Positions 20,724 to 30,306 of a stretch of 64,000 bases of DNA are shown here, in pieces (within the stretch, counting starts at the first letter, position 1; each line of letters begins with the position of its first letter). Made by a program: the position numbers and the translations under genes. The notes beneath the pieces are model-generated. The model searched no databases. It saw nothing but the letters and a program-made list of their open reading frames with translations, and was not told the origin of the DNA. The stretch comes from a virus, in the IMG/VR virus record IMGVR_UViG_3300023109_000014, positions 1-64,000 of that record; one strand, 5' to 3'.

Positions 20724-21685
20724 TTAATGAAGATAAAATGTATGTATGTAAAGTTTGCGGCGAATCCTTTAATACTGAACGTAGCCTACACGCGCATTTA
20801 AAAAAACATAATTTGACTGTTGCGGAATATTATACCACGCATTTTCCTAAAAAAGATTTATTGACAGGAGACCCTTTACCTTTTAAGAATAAAAAAGATT
20901 ACTTTAATAGAGATTTTTTATCTAGAAACAGATTGATAAAATGGTTAAGCATGCAGTCTAGGGAGGATGCTGAGGTAAGAAAATATATAATTAATAAACT
21001 TGAAAAAAGAATCAAGTCTAAAAATCTACCTCATGCTCCTTGCCATATAGAATTGCAATTATGTCAATTACCGCCTATAGAATATTACAAAAAGATATTT
21101 GGGAGTTATAGCGAAGCCTGCAAGGAATTGCAGGGCAGCAATATGGAACCTATCTATTCCCAGAATATTGTATCTGATTTTTTTGAATCCAATAAGCGTT
21201 ATGACGATGTTGAAGTATTGATAGACACTCGAGAGCAACAACCGTTACAGTTTAACAAATCAAGAATTTTAAAATTAGACTTTGGCGATTATACTACTGG
21301 TGGAGATCAATACTCTTACACTTACGTGGACAGAAAAAGCGAGGCAGACTTTAAGTCAACTCTTTCAGTTGGTTTCGAAAGATTTAAGAAAGAAATTTGC
21401 AGGGCTGTTGAGTTTGACAGTTTTTTATATATTGTTGTTGATTCTAGCATTAATCAAATAGAAAAGAATAATGGTTTCTCCGCTCATAAAGCTAACCTTG
21501 CTTTCATATGGCATAACATGCGATTTTTAATAAATGAATATCCTAAAAATTGCCAATTTATATTTTCTAGCAGTCGAGCAGCTTCTGAATTTTTAATTCC
21601 TAGATTACTAATTGAGGGAAAAAACTTATGGGGTTGCGACATGCAGTTTCATATAGACAAAAGAATAAGAGAAAAGAAACAATGA
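20720..21685 (+). CDS. C2H2 zinc finger plus ERCC4-type nuclease
   Basis: Residues 8-30 form a C2H2 finger (CKVCGESFNTERSLHAHLKKH). A middle helical region follows. Residues about 163-230 match the ERCC4/XPF nuclease core: LIDTREQQPL, then LDFGDYTTGG, then YVDRKSEADFKSTL, that is GD..x(n)..[ED]RKs..D with Asp in place of the usual Glu. Such enzymes cut branched or flapped DNA. It lies between the putative small and the large terminase with ATGA overlaps on both sides, so it is probably made with the packaging motor and may resolve branches before packaging. Confidence 0.8.
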   Translation: MINEDKMYVCKVCGESFNTERSLHAHLKKHNLTVAEYYTTHFPKKDLLTGDPLPFKNKKDYFNRDFLSRNRLIKWLSMQSREDAEVRKYIINKLEKRIKSKNLPHAPCHIELQLCQLPPIEYYKKIFGSYSEACKELQGSNMEPIYSQNIVSDFFESNKRYDDVEVLIDTREQQPLQFNKSRILKLDFGDYTTGGDQYSYTYVDRKSEADFKSTLSVGFERFKKEICRAVEFDSFLYIVVDSSINQIEKNNGFSAHKANLAFIWHNMRFLINEYPKNCQFIFSSSRAASEFLIPRLLIEGKNLWGCDMQFHIDKRIREKKQ

Positions 21686-23547
21686 CCTGGGATACTGGAA
21701 AACAACTTCAAAGAGAATCGTTTAAAGATATTAACGATATCATACTAAATAAAAAAGGTTTTTTAGAAGAAAGGGAGGCGAAGTTACTTTTGTATAAATT
21801 CTTAAGAAACAATATTACTTTTGCTGCCGATTTACTTGCAGGAGTAAAACTTTTTCCTTTTCAGCATATGGGTGTTAAGTCAATGTTTCAGACTGATTAT
21901 TTCTTAGGCGTATGGAGTCGAGGAATGTCAAAATCATGGACTACTGGCGTTTTTGCGTTTCTCGACGCAATATTAAATCAAGGTGTTCAAATTGGTATTA
22001 TCTCTAAGTCCTTTAGGCAATCTAAGATGATATTTAAAAAAATTGAAGATATTGCCAACAAACCAGAAGCAGCTTTGCTTGCGCAATGTATCACTAAAAC
22101 TTCAAAGACTAATGATCAATGGACTATGCATATCGGGGAAAGTCAGATTCATGCTTTGCCATTGGGTGATGGAGAAAAATTGAGAGGTTTTCGATTTCAC
22201 AGAATTATTATCGACGAATTTCTTTTGATGCCAGAAAGAATTTATAACGAAGTTATTATTCCTTTTTTGAGTGTTGTTGAGAATCCCACTCAAAGGGATG
22301 ATCTTTACTCGCTTGAGACCGAACTTATTAATAGGGGAGAAATGGAAGAAAAGGATAGGTATGTTTGGCCAAACAATAAGTTGATTATGCTTTCTTCTGC
22401 AAGTTATAAATTTGAATATATGTATAAAGTGTATTCACAATTTGATGAATTGATAAAGACTGGAAATAAGAAGCCTTCTGAAGCAAATAGGGTTGTTATG
22501 CATTTTAGCTATGACTGCGCCCCTACTCAATTATATGATCAAAATTTAATAGATCAGGCAAGAAGCTCAATGAGTCAATCTCAGTTTGATAGAGAATTTG
22601 GAGCCGTCTTTACTGATGATAGCTCAGGTTATTTCAAGACCTCTAAAATGGCAGAGTGTACGCTTCCTGAAGGCGCTTCTCCTAGCGTTGAGGTCGCTGG
22701 AGAGGTTGGTCAGAAGTATATCCTCTCTTTCGATCCCAGTTGGGCCGAAAGTGAAAGTAGTGATAATTTCGCCATGCAGGTGTTTAAATTAAGTGATGCA
22801 AAAAAACTAGGTACACTTGTTCACAGTTATGCGCTTGCTGGTGCGCCCATGCGGTCACATATATTGTATATGCATTACATTCTAACTCATTTTAATATTG
22901 TGGGAATGGTTGGAGATTACAATGGTGGCGTACAGTTTTTAAGCGCCGCCAATGAAAGTTCGATATTTAAAAAAGATGGAATTAATATAAAAATGATTGA
23001 CGCAGACTTTGATAATATTGAAGAATACAATAAGGCTTTATTGGATGCTAAGTCGCAATACGATTTAAAGAGCAAGAGAATATGTATTTTAAGAAAACCT
23101 ACAAGTGCATGGATTCGAAGAGCTAACGAACTACTTCAGTCAAACTTTGATCATAAGAGGATATTTTTTGCCTCTCCTGCTATTGATGATTTTTACGAAG
23201 AGCAAAGAAAAAAAAGGATTCCAATTAATAAATTAAAATTTTCAAACGTTATCGATAAAGACAATAGTTCTGAGGCGTCGAAAATGATCGACTTTGTTGA
23301 GCATCAGGAATCTATGATTTATGCCACAAAGGGAGAATGTTCACTAATTCAAATTACTACTTCTCCACAAGGAACACAAACTTTTGACTTGCCTCCGTCT
23401 CTTAAAAGACAAACTGGCCCAGAGAAGGCTAGAAAAGACAGTTACTCCGCCTTAATCTTGGGCAACTGGATGATTAAGACATATTATGATTTTTCAAATT
23501 CTAAAGATAATACTATTTATACATTTACCCCAATGTTTATTCGTTAA
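21682..23547 (+). CDS. terL: terminase large subunit
   Basis: This is the ATPase-nuclease motor that cuts and packages phage DNA. The Walker A-like segment is SRGMSKSW (79-86), a Ser replacing the usual Gly of GKS. Walker B is IIIDEF (about 175-180). The nuclease part has FDPSW near residue 351 and VGDYNGG near 411-417, candidate metal ligands, and a late DNA-binding tail. The ATG at 21682 overlaps the upstream TGA (ATGA); an in-frame ATG at 21628 would overlap that gene by more. The length of 621 aa is usual. Confidence 0.92.
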   Translation: MTWDTGKQLQRESFKDINDIILNKKGFLEEREAKLLLYKFLRNNITFAADLLAGVKLFPFQHMGVKSMFQTDYFLGVWSRGMSKSWTTGVFAFLDAILNQGVQIGIISKSFRQSKMIFKKIEDIANKPEAALLAQCITKTSKTNDQWTMHIGESQIHALPLGDGEKLRGFRFHRIIIDEFLLMPERIYNEVIIPFLSVVENPTQRDDLYSLETELINRGEMEEKDRYVWPNNKLIMLSSASYKFEYMYKVYSQFDELIKTGNKKPSEANRVVMHFSYDCAPTQLYDQNLIDQARSSMSQSQFDREFGAVFTDDSSGYFKTSKMAECTLPEGASPSVEVAGEVGQKYILSFDPSWAESESSDNFAMQVFKLSDAKKLGTLVHSYALAGAPMRSHILYMHYILTHFNIVGMVGDYNGGVQFLSAANESSIFKKDGINIKMIDADFDNIEEYNKALLDAKSQYDLKSKRICILRKPTSAWIRRANELLQSNFDHKRIFFASPAIDDFYEEQRKKRIPINKLKFSNVIDKDNSSEASKMIDFVEHQESMIYATKGECSLIQITTSPQGTQTFDLPPSLKRQTGPEKARKDSYSALILGNWMIKTYYDFSNSKDNTIYTFTPMFIR

Positions 23548-23571
23548 AGTTAAAAGTCGACTTTAACTTTA
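23545..23571 (+). other. AT-rich perfect hairpin after terminase
   Basis: TAAAGTTAAA and TTTAACTTTA form a perfect 10 bp stem around AGTCGAC, overlapping the terminase stop codon. It may attenuate transcription or protect the mRNA end. It lacks a T-run. Confidence 0.5.
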
Positions 23572-23586
23572 CTTTTAAACTTTTTC

Positions 23587-23596
23587 GTGTATAATA
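23587..23596 (+). promoter_or_regulatory. candidate late promoter motif
   Basis: GTGTATAATA, the best example of the late motif, ends 4 nt before the portal ATG at 23601. Confidence 0.55.
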
Positions 23597-23600
23597 ATTT

Positions 23601-25640
23601 ATGTCTAGAAAATATACCAAACGTTCAGATTATTGGAAAAAATTTGACCAAACAAACAATAACCTTTCCGACCTTACCTCTCAAGATAATCCTGTCGAGC
23701 CTAAGTTTTGCGGCACAAACTATTACAGCAAGTCTTCGCAAATATCCAGAAGCCAACCATCTTCGGGCCGATCTGGCGCAAGCAAAAGCAATTCAACTTT
23801 TAAGAAATCAAAGCAGAATAAATATTCGAATATAAGAGAGGGTATTCTTCCTTTTGAGCCTGGATCATCTGGAGTTTCAATTCAAGATGCTATTGAACTT
23901 TGCCAGAAAGCTTATGCAAATATTGCTATATTTCGTAACGCTGTAGATATAATGTCAGAATTTGCAAACTCTAATATTCACCTTGAGGGAGGAACTGAGC
24001 CCGCTAGGCAGTTTATTGACCGTTGGTTAAATAAAATTAAAATCTGGAATTTAAAAGATCAATACTTTAGAGAATATTACAGATCTGGAAATGTTTTCTT
24101 GTACAGGGTTGATGGCAAATTTGATAAAGAAGACCTTAAGAAGATTTCTACGATTTACGCTTCGTCTTTACCTTTAGGGCAAGTACCCGTTAAGTATATA
24201 TTACTCAACCCCTATGATATTGTAGTAACAAAAACAACCTCTTTTGAAGAAGGAGATTATAAAAAGGTATTATCTGAGTATGAACTAGATCGATTAAGGA
24301 ACCCAAAAACTCAAGAGGATAAAGAGTTCTTTAATGCGCTTCCCGAAAAAACTAAAAAAGAAATTAAAGAAAAAAGATTTTCTCGAGAAGGAATATATGT
24401 TCAACTTGATCCAACAAAATTAAATTATAGCTTTTATAAAAAACAGGATTATGAACCTTTTGCAATTCCTTTTGGCTTTCCCGTATTGGATGATATTAAC
24501 TGGAAGTTAGAATTAAAAAAAGTTGACCAAGCAATTAGTAGAACTGTTGAAAATGTTATTCTTTTAATAACCATGGGTGCAGAGCCTGATAAGGGAGGAA
24601 TTAATCCAACCAATCTAAATGCCATGCAATCTTTATTTATGAATGAAAGTGTTGGTAGAGTGTTGGTTAGCGACCATACCACAAAAGCAAATTTTATTAT
24701 TCCAGAAATAAATAAAATTCTGGGGCCAGAAAAGTATGAAATTGTTAATGCCGACATTCGAGATGCATTACAGAATGTTATCGTCGGACAGGAAAAGTAT
24801 TCTAATACTCAAGTTAAGGCTCAAATATTTTTAGAAAGACTCAAAGAGGCTAGAAACGCTTTTATTCAAGATTTTCTACAGCCTCAAATTAAAATGGTCT
24901 GCCGCAATATGGGGTTTCGACAATTTCCAGAAGCCAAATTTGAAGATATTGATATTAAAGATGAAGTCCAACTGCAAAGAATCGCAACAAGATTAATTGA
25001 ATTAGGAATTTTAACTCCTGAAGATGGATTACGCACAATTCAGTCAGGCGTTTACCCGACGATAGATCAATTAGAGAAAAACCAAAAAGAATATGCAACT
25101 CAAAGAGAACAGGGGATGTATAACCCTCTAGTGGGCGGCGTACCTTCTGTAGAACCTCCTGGAGCAGAAGAAGATCGAAAGATTAACGAAAAACTGTCTA
25201 AGGAAAAGATTAAGCAGGATGCAAAAAATAAAAGCGAACAGGTTAAGCAACAAGGAGAGCAGGCTGGACAAAATCAAAATAAAGTACCTCAAGAAGTTGG
25301 TAGGCCAACAGGAGCAACAGCCAGCTATAGTCAAAAAGCAATCCAGGAAACCGTTTATGCTGTTGAGAGCTTGAGGTCTGAATTAAATAAAACAATGAAA
25401 AAGAAGATTAAAAAAAGAAAACTAAACGAACAGCAAGTTGATTCGATAGATAAACTCGTTCAGTCTGTTGTGGTTTCTTCAAAAATAGAAGATTGGCAAA
25501 ATACTGGAACTCAATGTATTGAAGATTTTAATAAAATCTCTCAACTTAATATTCTTGATGAGGTTAGTGAAATATCATCTGCTCACGAATTAGCAGATTA
25601 TCCTTCAGCGATTCTTTTTCACAGCAAGACAAAAAAATAA
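23601..25640 (+). CDS. portal protein
   Basis: The portal is the dodecameric ring through which DNA enters and leaves the head. After a disordered, Ser-rich N-terminus (about 1-85) come the hallmarks of the fold: a helical region starting DAIELCQKAYANIAIFRNAVD, then EYYRSGNVFLYRV, then KYILLNPYDIVV. A long stem region and an extended Gln/Lys-rich C-terminal tail (coiled coil and disordered, about 500-620) follow. At 679 aa it is on the large side. It lies directly after the terminase, as is usual. Confidence 0.85.
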   Translation: MSRKYTKRSDYWKKFDQTNNNLSDLTSQDNPVEPKFCGTNYYSKSSQISRSQPSSGRSGASKSNSTFKKSKQNKYSNIREGILPFEPGSSGVSIQDAIELCQKAYANIAIFRNAVDIMSEFANSNIHLEGGTEPARQFIDRWLNKIKIWNLKDQYFREYYRSGNVFLYRVDGKFDKEDLKKISTIYASSLPLGQVPVKYILLNPYDIVVTKTTSFEEGDYKKVLSEYELDRLRNPKTQEDKEFFNALPEKTKKEIKEKRFSREGIYVQLDPTKLNYSFYKKQDYEPFAIPFGFPVLDDINWKLELKKVDQAISRTVENVILLITMGAEPDKGGINPTNLNAMQSLFMNESVGRVLVSDHTTKANFIIPEINKILGPEKYEIVNADIRDALQNVIVGQEKYSNTQVKAQIFLERLKEARNAFIQDFLQPQIKMVCRNMGFRQFPEAKFEDIDIKDEVQLQRIATRLIELGILTPEDGLRTIQSGVYPTIDQLEKNQKEYATQREQGMYNPLVGGVPSVEPPGAEEDRKINEKLSKEKIKQDAKNKSEQVKQQGEQAGQNQNKVPQEVGRPTGATASYSQKAIQETVYAVESLRSELNKTMKKKIKKRKLNEQQVDSIDKLVQSVVVSSKIEDWQNTGTQCIEDFNKISQLNILDEVSEISSAHELADYPSAILFHSKTKK

Positions 25641-25645
25641 AATAC

Positions 25646-25654
25646 GTGTATCTA
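25646..25654 (+). promoter_or_regulatory. candidate late promoter motif
   Basis: GTGTATCTA, 5 nt before the ATG at 25660. Confidence 0.4.
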
Positions 25655-25659
25655 TCCTT

Positions 25660-25854
25660 ATGATTCAATTTTACAACGTTAGAAAAAAAGAAAAAGTGCA
25701 GATTGATCCATCTAAAGTAGAAAAAAAAGTTTATACTAGAACTACTAAAAATGGAAAGATTAGTGAACGTTATGCATTCGCAGCGGTGGATGAAGATGGA
25801 ACAAAAATGACTAAATTCTGCAGTAAAGCAGATTACGATAAATTAGAAAACTAA
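25660..25854 (+). CDS. hypothetical protein, 64 aa
   Basis: This is a basic small protein with strand-rich repeats (EKKVYTRTTKNGKISERYAFAAVDEDG) of unknown role, placed between portal and protease. Its TAA shares a base with the next ATG. The position suggests a head-assembly accessory such as a decoration or scaffold partner. Confidence 0.6.
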   Translation: MIQFYNVRKKEKVQIDPSKVEKKVYTRTTKNGKISERYAFAAVDEDGTKMTKFCSKADYDKLEN

Positions 25855-27401
25855 TGAGTAAGTTTAAATATTCTACGACATTTAATTTTGAAGCAGTCGC
25901 TTCAGCTTCTCCAATTTCTAAAACAGAAATATCTAAGGCATCGATTACGAATCTAGAAGGCTTAATTCCTAAAAATATTGATCTCGAGAGAAATATTGAT
26001 TTGTTAGGAGTTGCATTTAATGCAGCTGTTGTAAATAAATTCAATAAAAATGGCGACGGTATTGATTCTAATACCGCTTTAGCTATAAAAGATTACTTTG
26101 TTCACAAACCTACAAACATAGAACATAATAGGGATCAGGTTGTTGGGCATATAGTTTCTTCTGGTTTTTCTTCTTATGAAGATAGCGTCATAATGTCTGA
26201 CGAACAAGTAAAATCTCAAGAAGAACCTTTTAATATTTCTTTGGCTGCAGTAGTTTATAAAAACTCGAGTCCGCAATTTTCAGATCTTTTAGAATCATCT
26301 GCAGATGAAAATGGAGATTTTTCCACGATAATATCTACAAGTTGGGAATTGGGGTTTAATGAGTTTGCTGTATCAATTGGATCTGAAGAGTTAAAAGATA
26401 ATGAGGTTGTTTACGGCGAAGATATAGAAAAATATAAAGAACATCTTGTGGCATTCGGCGGTAGTGGAAAATTAGAAGACGGAAGAACTGTTCATCGACT
26501 AGTTACTGGCGAAGTTTATCCTCTTGGAGTAGCGTTTACAACAAAGCCTGCTGCGGATGTTAATGGTGTTTTGCTTGCCGATCGGGAAGAAAATAATCAA
26601 GACGCTCCAAGCACTAATGATGCTTTTTTAAATAAAATTCAAGAAAAAAGTTCTCATCTGAATAAAAACAATGTAATTCTACCAAAGGAAACAAATTTAG
26701 ATAATACTATGGAAACAGAAAAAATAATTAATAGCTTAGAAGCTCTTCTTGATGAGAAGCGTCGTGCAAACGATTTCTCTGATGAAGCCGTGGCTAGCAT
26801 TTCTAAACTCGTCAATGATGTGATTATAGAAAAGTCCTCAGAATGGAAGTCTCAAGTAGAAGAAGCTCAAAGTAAAGCTGAGCAACTTGAAAACTCCCAA
26901 GCTGAAATGGCTGAAAAATATGATTTACTTCAGAAGGATTTTGAAGATGCTAATAAAAATTTAGAACAACTGAAAATAGATAATGCCGAAAGAGATGCTC
27001 AGGAATCTTTCAATTCTAGAATGGAATCCCTTTCAAGCGATTACGATTTAAGCGAAGAAGATCTTAAGATCGTCGCTTCGGAATTACAATCTATTCCTGT
27101 TGGTATAGAGGCTTTTGCAGGATACAAAGAAAAATTCATGCAAATTTGGTCTCATAAAAATAAAGAAGTTATCGCAACTAAAGAAGCTGAAATTGAGTCT
27201 AGAATTCTTGCCGAAGTCGAAAAAAGAACTTCAGGCGAAGAAAAGCAAGACTCAGCAGAAGTTGTTGATGCTGCGCTCGAAAACGTAGAAGAGTCTGAAG
27301 AATTGATTCCAAATAACAATTCCGAATCCTTGGAAGAAGAATCTTTATCAGATCGATTTGAGAAAGCATTTTCTCAAGAAAACATTTCAATCAAATACTA
27401 A
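25854..27401 (+). CDS. prohead protease fused to scaffold
   Basis: Residues about 70-260 resemble a prohead maturation protease: HKPTNIEHNRDQVVGHIVSSGF with the conserved His, then a Ser-containing stretch (SWELGFNEFAVSIGS), then VYPLGVAFTTKPA. From about residue 285 the sequence becomes an acidic, Gln/Glu-rich coiled coil typical of scaffolding protein. A Met at 26709, near the junction, could serve as an internal start for a free scaffold. It sits between portal and capsid genes. During assembly the scaffold should organise capsid subunits and then be digested. Confidence 0.75.
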   Translation: MSKFKYSTTFNFEAVASASPISKTEISKASITNLEGLIPKNIDLERNIDLLGVAFNAAVVNKFNKNGDGIDSNTALAIKDYFVHKPTNIEHNRDQVVGHIVSSGFSSYEDSVIMSDEQVKSQEEPFNISLAAVVYKNSSPQFSDLLESSADENGDFSTIISTSWELGFNEFAVSIGSEELKDNEVVYGEDIEKYKEHLVAFGGSGKLEDGRTVHRLVTGEVYPLGVAFTTKPAADVNGVLLADREENNQDAPSTNDAFLNKIQEKSSHLNKNNVILPKETNLDNTMETEKIINSLEALLDEKRRANDFSDEAVASISKLVNDVIIEKSSEWKSQVEEAQSKAEQLENSQAEMAEKYDLLQKDFEDANKNLEQLKIDNAERDAQESFNSRMESLSSDYDLSEEDLKIVASELQSIPVGIEAFAGYKEKFMQIWSHKNKEVIATKEAEIESRILAEVEKRTSGEEKQDSAEVVDAALENVEESEELIPNNNSESLEEESLSDRFEKAFSQENISIKY

Positions 27402-27418
27402 TTTAACAAAGATAAAAT

Positions 27419-28033
27419 ATGGCTATTCGAATACTACCATTCCGACAGTACGACGAAAATGACGTTGTCAATATGTTCTCTATGGACGTTGCTAACAGCA
27501 ATCCTAGTGATACAGTTGCCGACGCTGGACTACTCGTCTCCGTGAGTGCGAAAGACATGGACAAAGATCCTATCGAGCTTAACGCCGCTGACGGCGGACT
27601 GCTCGGAAAGAGAGATTATCCTCATGTTGCTCGCAACTATTACCCTTCAGTTCCACTCAAGATTACAGCTTGCGATGGAGGAGTTCCTTTTGGAATTACT
27701 TTGGCTCAAACTTTAACTCACGACGAAAACGGCGAAAATCTTCTTCGTTATCCTCAAAAGAAAGCTGAATTATATGCAGTAACTTCTGGAGAAGCAGTTC
27801 CCGTTGCAACCAAAGGAATTTTTACCTTGGCTGAAAGCGCGTTTACAGCCGCTCCATTAGTCACCGATACATACGTTACAGCTGCTACTGGCAACAATAA
27901 AGGAAAATTAACCGCAGGAACCAATGCTTCTGGTGCTGTAGGAAAAATTCTTGGAGTTGGAAGCAGAACTTCTCAGAATGGAAATGCCGATCAGTTTGAG
28001 GGTAAATACGTAGTCGTAAAACTTGACCTTTAA
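27419..28033 (+). CDS. putative head decoration protein
   Basis: The protein lies between the protease-scaffold and the major capsid gene, the usual place of head-stabilising proteins. It is beta-rich with repeated Gly/Ala/Thr segments (VPVATKGIFTLAESAFTAAP, KGKLTAGTNASGAVGKIL) and few charged helices. Codon choice is closer to the capsid gene than to the early genes, which fits high expression. No precise family is recognised. Confidence 0.6.
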   Translation: MAIRILPFRQYDENDVVNMFSMDVANSNPSDTVADAGLLVSVSAKDMDKDPIELNAADGGLLGKRDYPHVARNYYPSVPLKITACDGGVPFGITLAQTLTHDENGENLLRYPQKKAELYAVTSGEAVPVATKGIFTLAESAFTAAPLVTDTYVTAATGNNKGKLTAGTNASGAVGKILGVGSRTSQNGNADQFEGKYVVVKLDL

Positions 28034-28056
28034 TATAGGAGATAAATTATATAATT

Positions 28057-29196
28057 ATGGAAATTACACTTAAACATACTGACGAACAGGTAGAACTTGT
28101 AAAAGCTATGGCCTCAAACGATAGAGATATCGCTTATGAAGCTCAAGCAGCTTTAGCAAAATTTATCGCTCCCGTCCTCGCAGAAGTTGTTAATCAAGCT
28201 CCTACGCTTGCTAATAAATTTCAAAGCTTTTCTTTTAATTCTGAAGATAACCCCAGTTTTCCTCTTGACTTGTACTATGATGTAACTGACGAAGATTACA
28301 TTCATACTTGGAGTCAAACTCTTGCTGGTGGACTACCAACCAATCAGGTTCAGCCCACTCATAGCGAAATGAAGTTTACCACTTATCGTCTTGATAGTGC
28401 TATTAGCTTCGAAAAACGTTATGCAGCTAAATCTCGCATGGATGTTATCGGAAAGAGCATGACTCGCATTGCCCAAGAAATCATGATCAAGCAGGAAACT
28501 ACTTCTGCTAATTTGATTCTTGGAGCTCTTGCAGAAGCTAAAACCGATAGCATATCTCATATCCACGAATCTACTCATGGCAAGCTCATGTTGGAAGATT
28601 TTAATAAGCTTATCACTCTCTCCAAGAGAATTCATAAGTCCTGGTATGGCGGAACTCCTGACAGCAGTGCTCGTCGTGGAGTAACTGACTTGTTGGTATC
28701 CCCTGAAGTTATCGAAAACCTTCGCTCGCTCGCTTACAACCCTGTTAACACCTCTGCTGGCGTTAAGGTTGATGGTACTGGTACTGGAGTAGCTGATTCT
28801 TCAATCGCTGCTACTGACTCTATGCGTGAAGGTCTCTGGCGTAACTCTGGCATTCCTGAATTTTTTGGAATTCGACTTCAAGAGTTCTCTGAGCTTGGTA
28901 GAGGTGAGCGTTTCAATAATGTTTTCGCAAGCATGATTACTGCTGCTGGCAACAATAAGTCTGTATCTTCTTTCACTAGTGCTAGTGGAGCAGGAGATGA
29001 GATTGTTATTGGTCTTGACGCGTCTGTAAGTTCTCTTTGGAGAGCTGTTGCAACAGATTCAGAAACTGGTTCTGAATTCTCGTTGGCCGTGGACGATCAA
29101 TACAGCGTTCGCCAAGGAAAGATTGGTTACTATGGAAGCCTTGAAGAAGGTCGAGTTATTCTTGACAATCGGGCTTTATATGGTATAAAGATCTAA
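28057..29196 (+). CDS. major capsid protein
   Basis: It has the size, position and organisation of an HK97-fold capsid protein: a helical N-terminal part (AYEAQAALAKFIAPVLAEVV), a central beta domain (SEMKFTTYRLDSAISFEKRY) and a Gly/Ala-rich C-terminal half (SVSSFTSASGAGDEIVIG, REGLWRNSGIPEFFGIRL). The gene is richer in CGT/CGC Arg and in codons ending in C than its neighbours, a sign of very high expression. AGGAGA lies upstream. A terminator follows within 60 nt. Confidence 0.85.
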   Translation: MEITLKHTDEQVELVKAMASNDRDIAYEAQAALAKFIAPVLAEVVNQAPTLANKFQSFSFNSEDNPSFPLDLYYDVTDEDYIHTWSQTLAGGLPTNQVQPTHSEMKFTTYRLDSAISFEKRYAAKSRMDVIGKSMTRIAQEIMIKQETTSANLILGALAEAKTDSISHIHESTHGKLMLEDFNKLITLSKRIHKSWYGGTPDSSARRGVTDLLVSPEVIENLRSLAYNPVNTSAGVKVDGTGTGVADSSIAATDSMREGLWRNSGIPEFFGIRLQEFSELGRGERFNNVFASMITAAGNNKSVSSFTSASGAGDEIVIGLDASVSSLWRAVATDSETGSEFSLAVDDQYSVRQGKIGYYGSLEEGRVILDNRALYGIKI

Positions 29197-29220
29197 GTTT
29201 CTTTGTTCCCCCCACTCCTC

Positions 29221-29260
29221 AAAAGGGTCTGTGCCAAGTGCGCAGGCCCTTTTGTTTTTT
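29221..29260 (+). terminator. terminator after the capsid gene
   Basis: AAAAGGGTCTG pairs with CAGGCCCTTTT (two wobbles) across a short loop, followed by GTTTTTT. It would keep capsid mRNA separate from the downstream neck genes. Confidence 0.8.
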
Positions 29261-29278
29261 CACAAGAAATGGACTTTT

Positions 29279-29288
29279 GTGTATGATA
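29279..29288 (+). promoter_or_regulatory. candidate late promoter motif
   Basis: GTGTATGATA lies just after the capsid terminator, with a further TATAAT at 29293-29298 and an AAAGGATAA ribosome binding site before the ATG at 29314. Confidence 0.5.
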
Positions 29289-29313
29289 TATATATAATAT
29301 ATAAAGGATAACT

Positions 29314-29712
29314 ATGGCAAAATCAAAAAATACAAATAAAAAAATCACCGATCAAGTTCATGGAAAAGACGAAAGTCCTAGAGACGAGGTCCAGGCAAGA
29401 ATTAAATTACAAAAAGATTTAAATGAAATAATGGGAATAAAGAAGAGCAATCCTTACAAGGTAAACTCTGAGAAAGAGTTGAGCGAAGCTTTATCTTCAA
29501 TGAATTTATCTGACATGCGGGAGATGGCTGTTTCTGCAGGTATTTTTCCTAGTGGAAATCGAACTGTTTTAAAGAAAAAGTTAGAAAAAGGATTTTCTGA
29601 ATATTCCCGAGGAGGTTCTCAAGATGTCAAGACAATACCTATGAATAATTCTGCTCGAGCTCCTGACTCGAAACTTCAAAAAGAAATTGATGAAATTTGG
29701 TCAAGAAAGTAA
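29314..29712 (+). CDS. SAP-like domain protein
   Basis: The C-terminal half reads LSDMREMAVSAGIFPSG, then RTVLKKKLEKGF, matching the SAP motif (two helices separated by a Gly-Ile turn), a DNA-binding fold. The N-terminal half is charged and probably disordered. The gene lies between capsid and neck genes and has its own promoter and ribosome binding site. It may bind packaged DNA or link head and connector; that is inferred. Confidence 0.65.
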   Translation: MAKSKNTNKKITDQVHGKDESPRDEVQARIKLQKDLNEIMGIKKSNPYKVNSEKELSEALSSMNLSDMREMAVSAGIFPSGNRTVLKKKLEKGFSEYSRGGSQDVKTIPMNNSARAPDSKLQKEIDEIWSRK

Positions 29713-29724
29713 TGCTTAAAAATA

Positions 29725-30306
29725 ATGTACAAATTAGATGCTACCTATAATGTCGGCGATTTGGCTGATGAAATTTTTGAAAATGAATTTGATGGTGATT
29801 TAACACTTTCCAATACAACAAGGATTTCTGGCTGGCTGTCTGCAAATATAGGCAAGCTAAACAATAGGATTTACACAGAATTCGTTGATGTTAGCGGGCA
29901 TTTTGCTGCACCCGAAGAACTTGGATATTCTTTCGGTTATGAAGAAGCATCTATTTTTACTCAGATGTACATGGCAAATTATTACCAAAAATCTTCAAGA
30001 AAAACTTTAATGGGTCAAACCATTGAAATTCCGACTGGGGTTAGCGGAGGAACAAGTACAGGTGGAAGTAGCCAGGTTTATTTGGGAATGAGTGAGTGGA
30101 CCAAAATACAAGAGGGAGATACAACTATTGAGCGGCAGCCATTATACACGACCTCTTCGGGAGCCACAGTTACTTCTGCTTCTTCTACCGTAGATATTGA
30201 CGCTCTAGCTAAAGAATATCGAGGGTTAATGAATGATGCAAAAAGCCATATGGAGCAGTTAATTATTGCTTACAATCTTCACGGCGCTAAGCCAAGGCAG
30301 ACATAA
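29725..30306 (+). CDS. putative head-tail connector (adaptor) protein
   Basis: It is the second gene after the capsid gene and is followed by two further neck-sized proteins. N-terminal helices (LADEIFENEFDG, ISGWLSANIGKLNNRIY) precede a Gly/Ser/Thr-rich loop and a C-terminal helix, the arrangement of phage adaptor proteins that extend the portal. No sequence family is recognised. It overlaps the next gene by 1 nt. Confidence 0.5.
   Translation: MYKLDATYNVGDLADEIFENEFDGDLTLSNTTRISGWLSANIGKLNNRIYTEFVDVSGHFAAPEELGYSFGYEEASIFTQMYMANYYQKSSRKTLMGQTIEIPTGVSGGTSTGGSSQVYLGMSEWTKIQEGDTTIERQPLYTTSSGATVTSASSTVDIDALAKEYRGLMNDAKSHMEQLIIAYNLHGAKPRQT

Noticed and set aside
23587-23596. GTGTATAAT considered as a host extended -10 promoter
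   Set aside because: Extended -10 promoters need one base between TG and TATAAT; here there is none, and the motif recurs with GTG fixed, so a separate recognition seems more likely.
23587-23835. Plus-strand open frame overlapping the start of the portal gene
   Set aside because: It overlaps the portal frame along its full length, and the portal has recognisable sequence and a promoter at its start.
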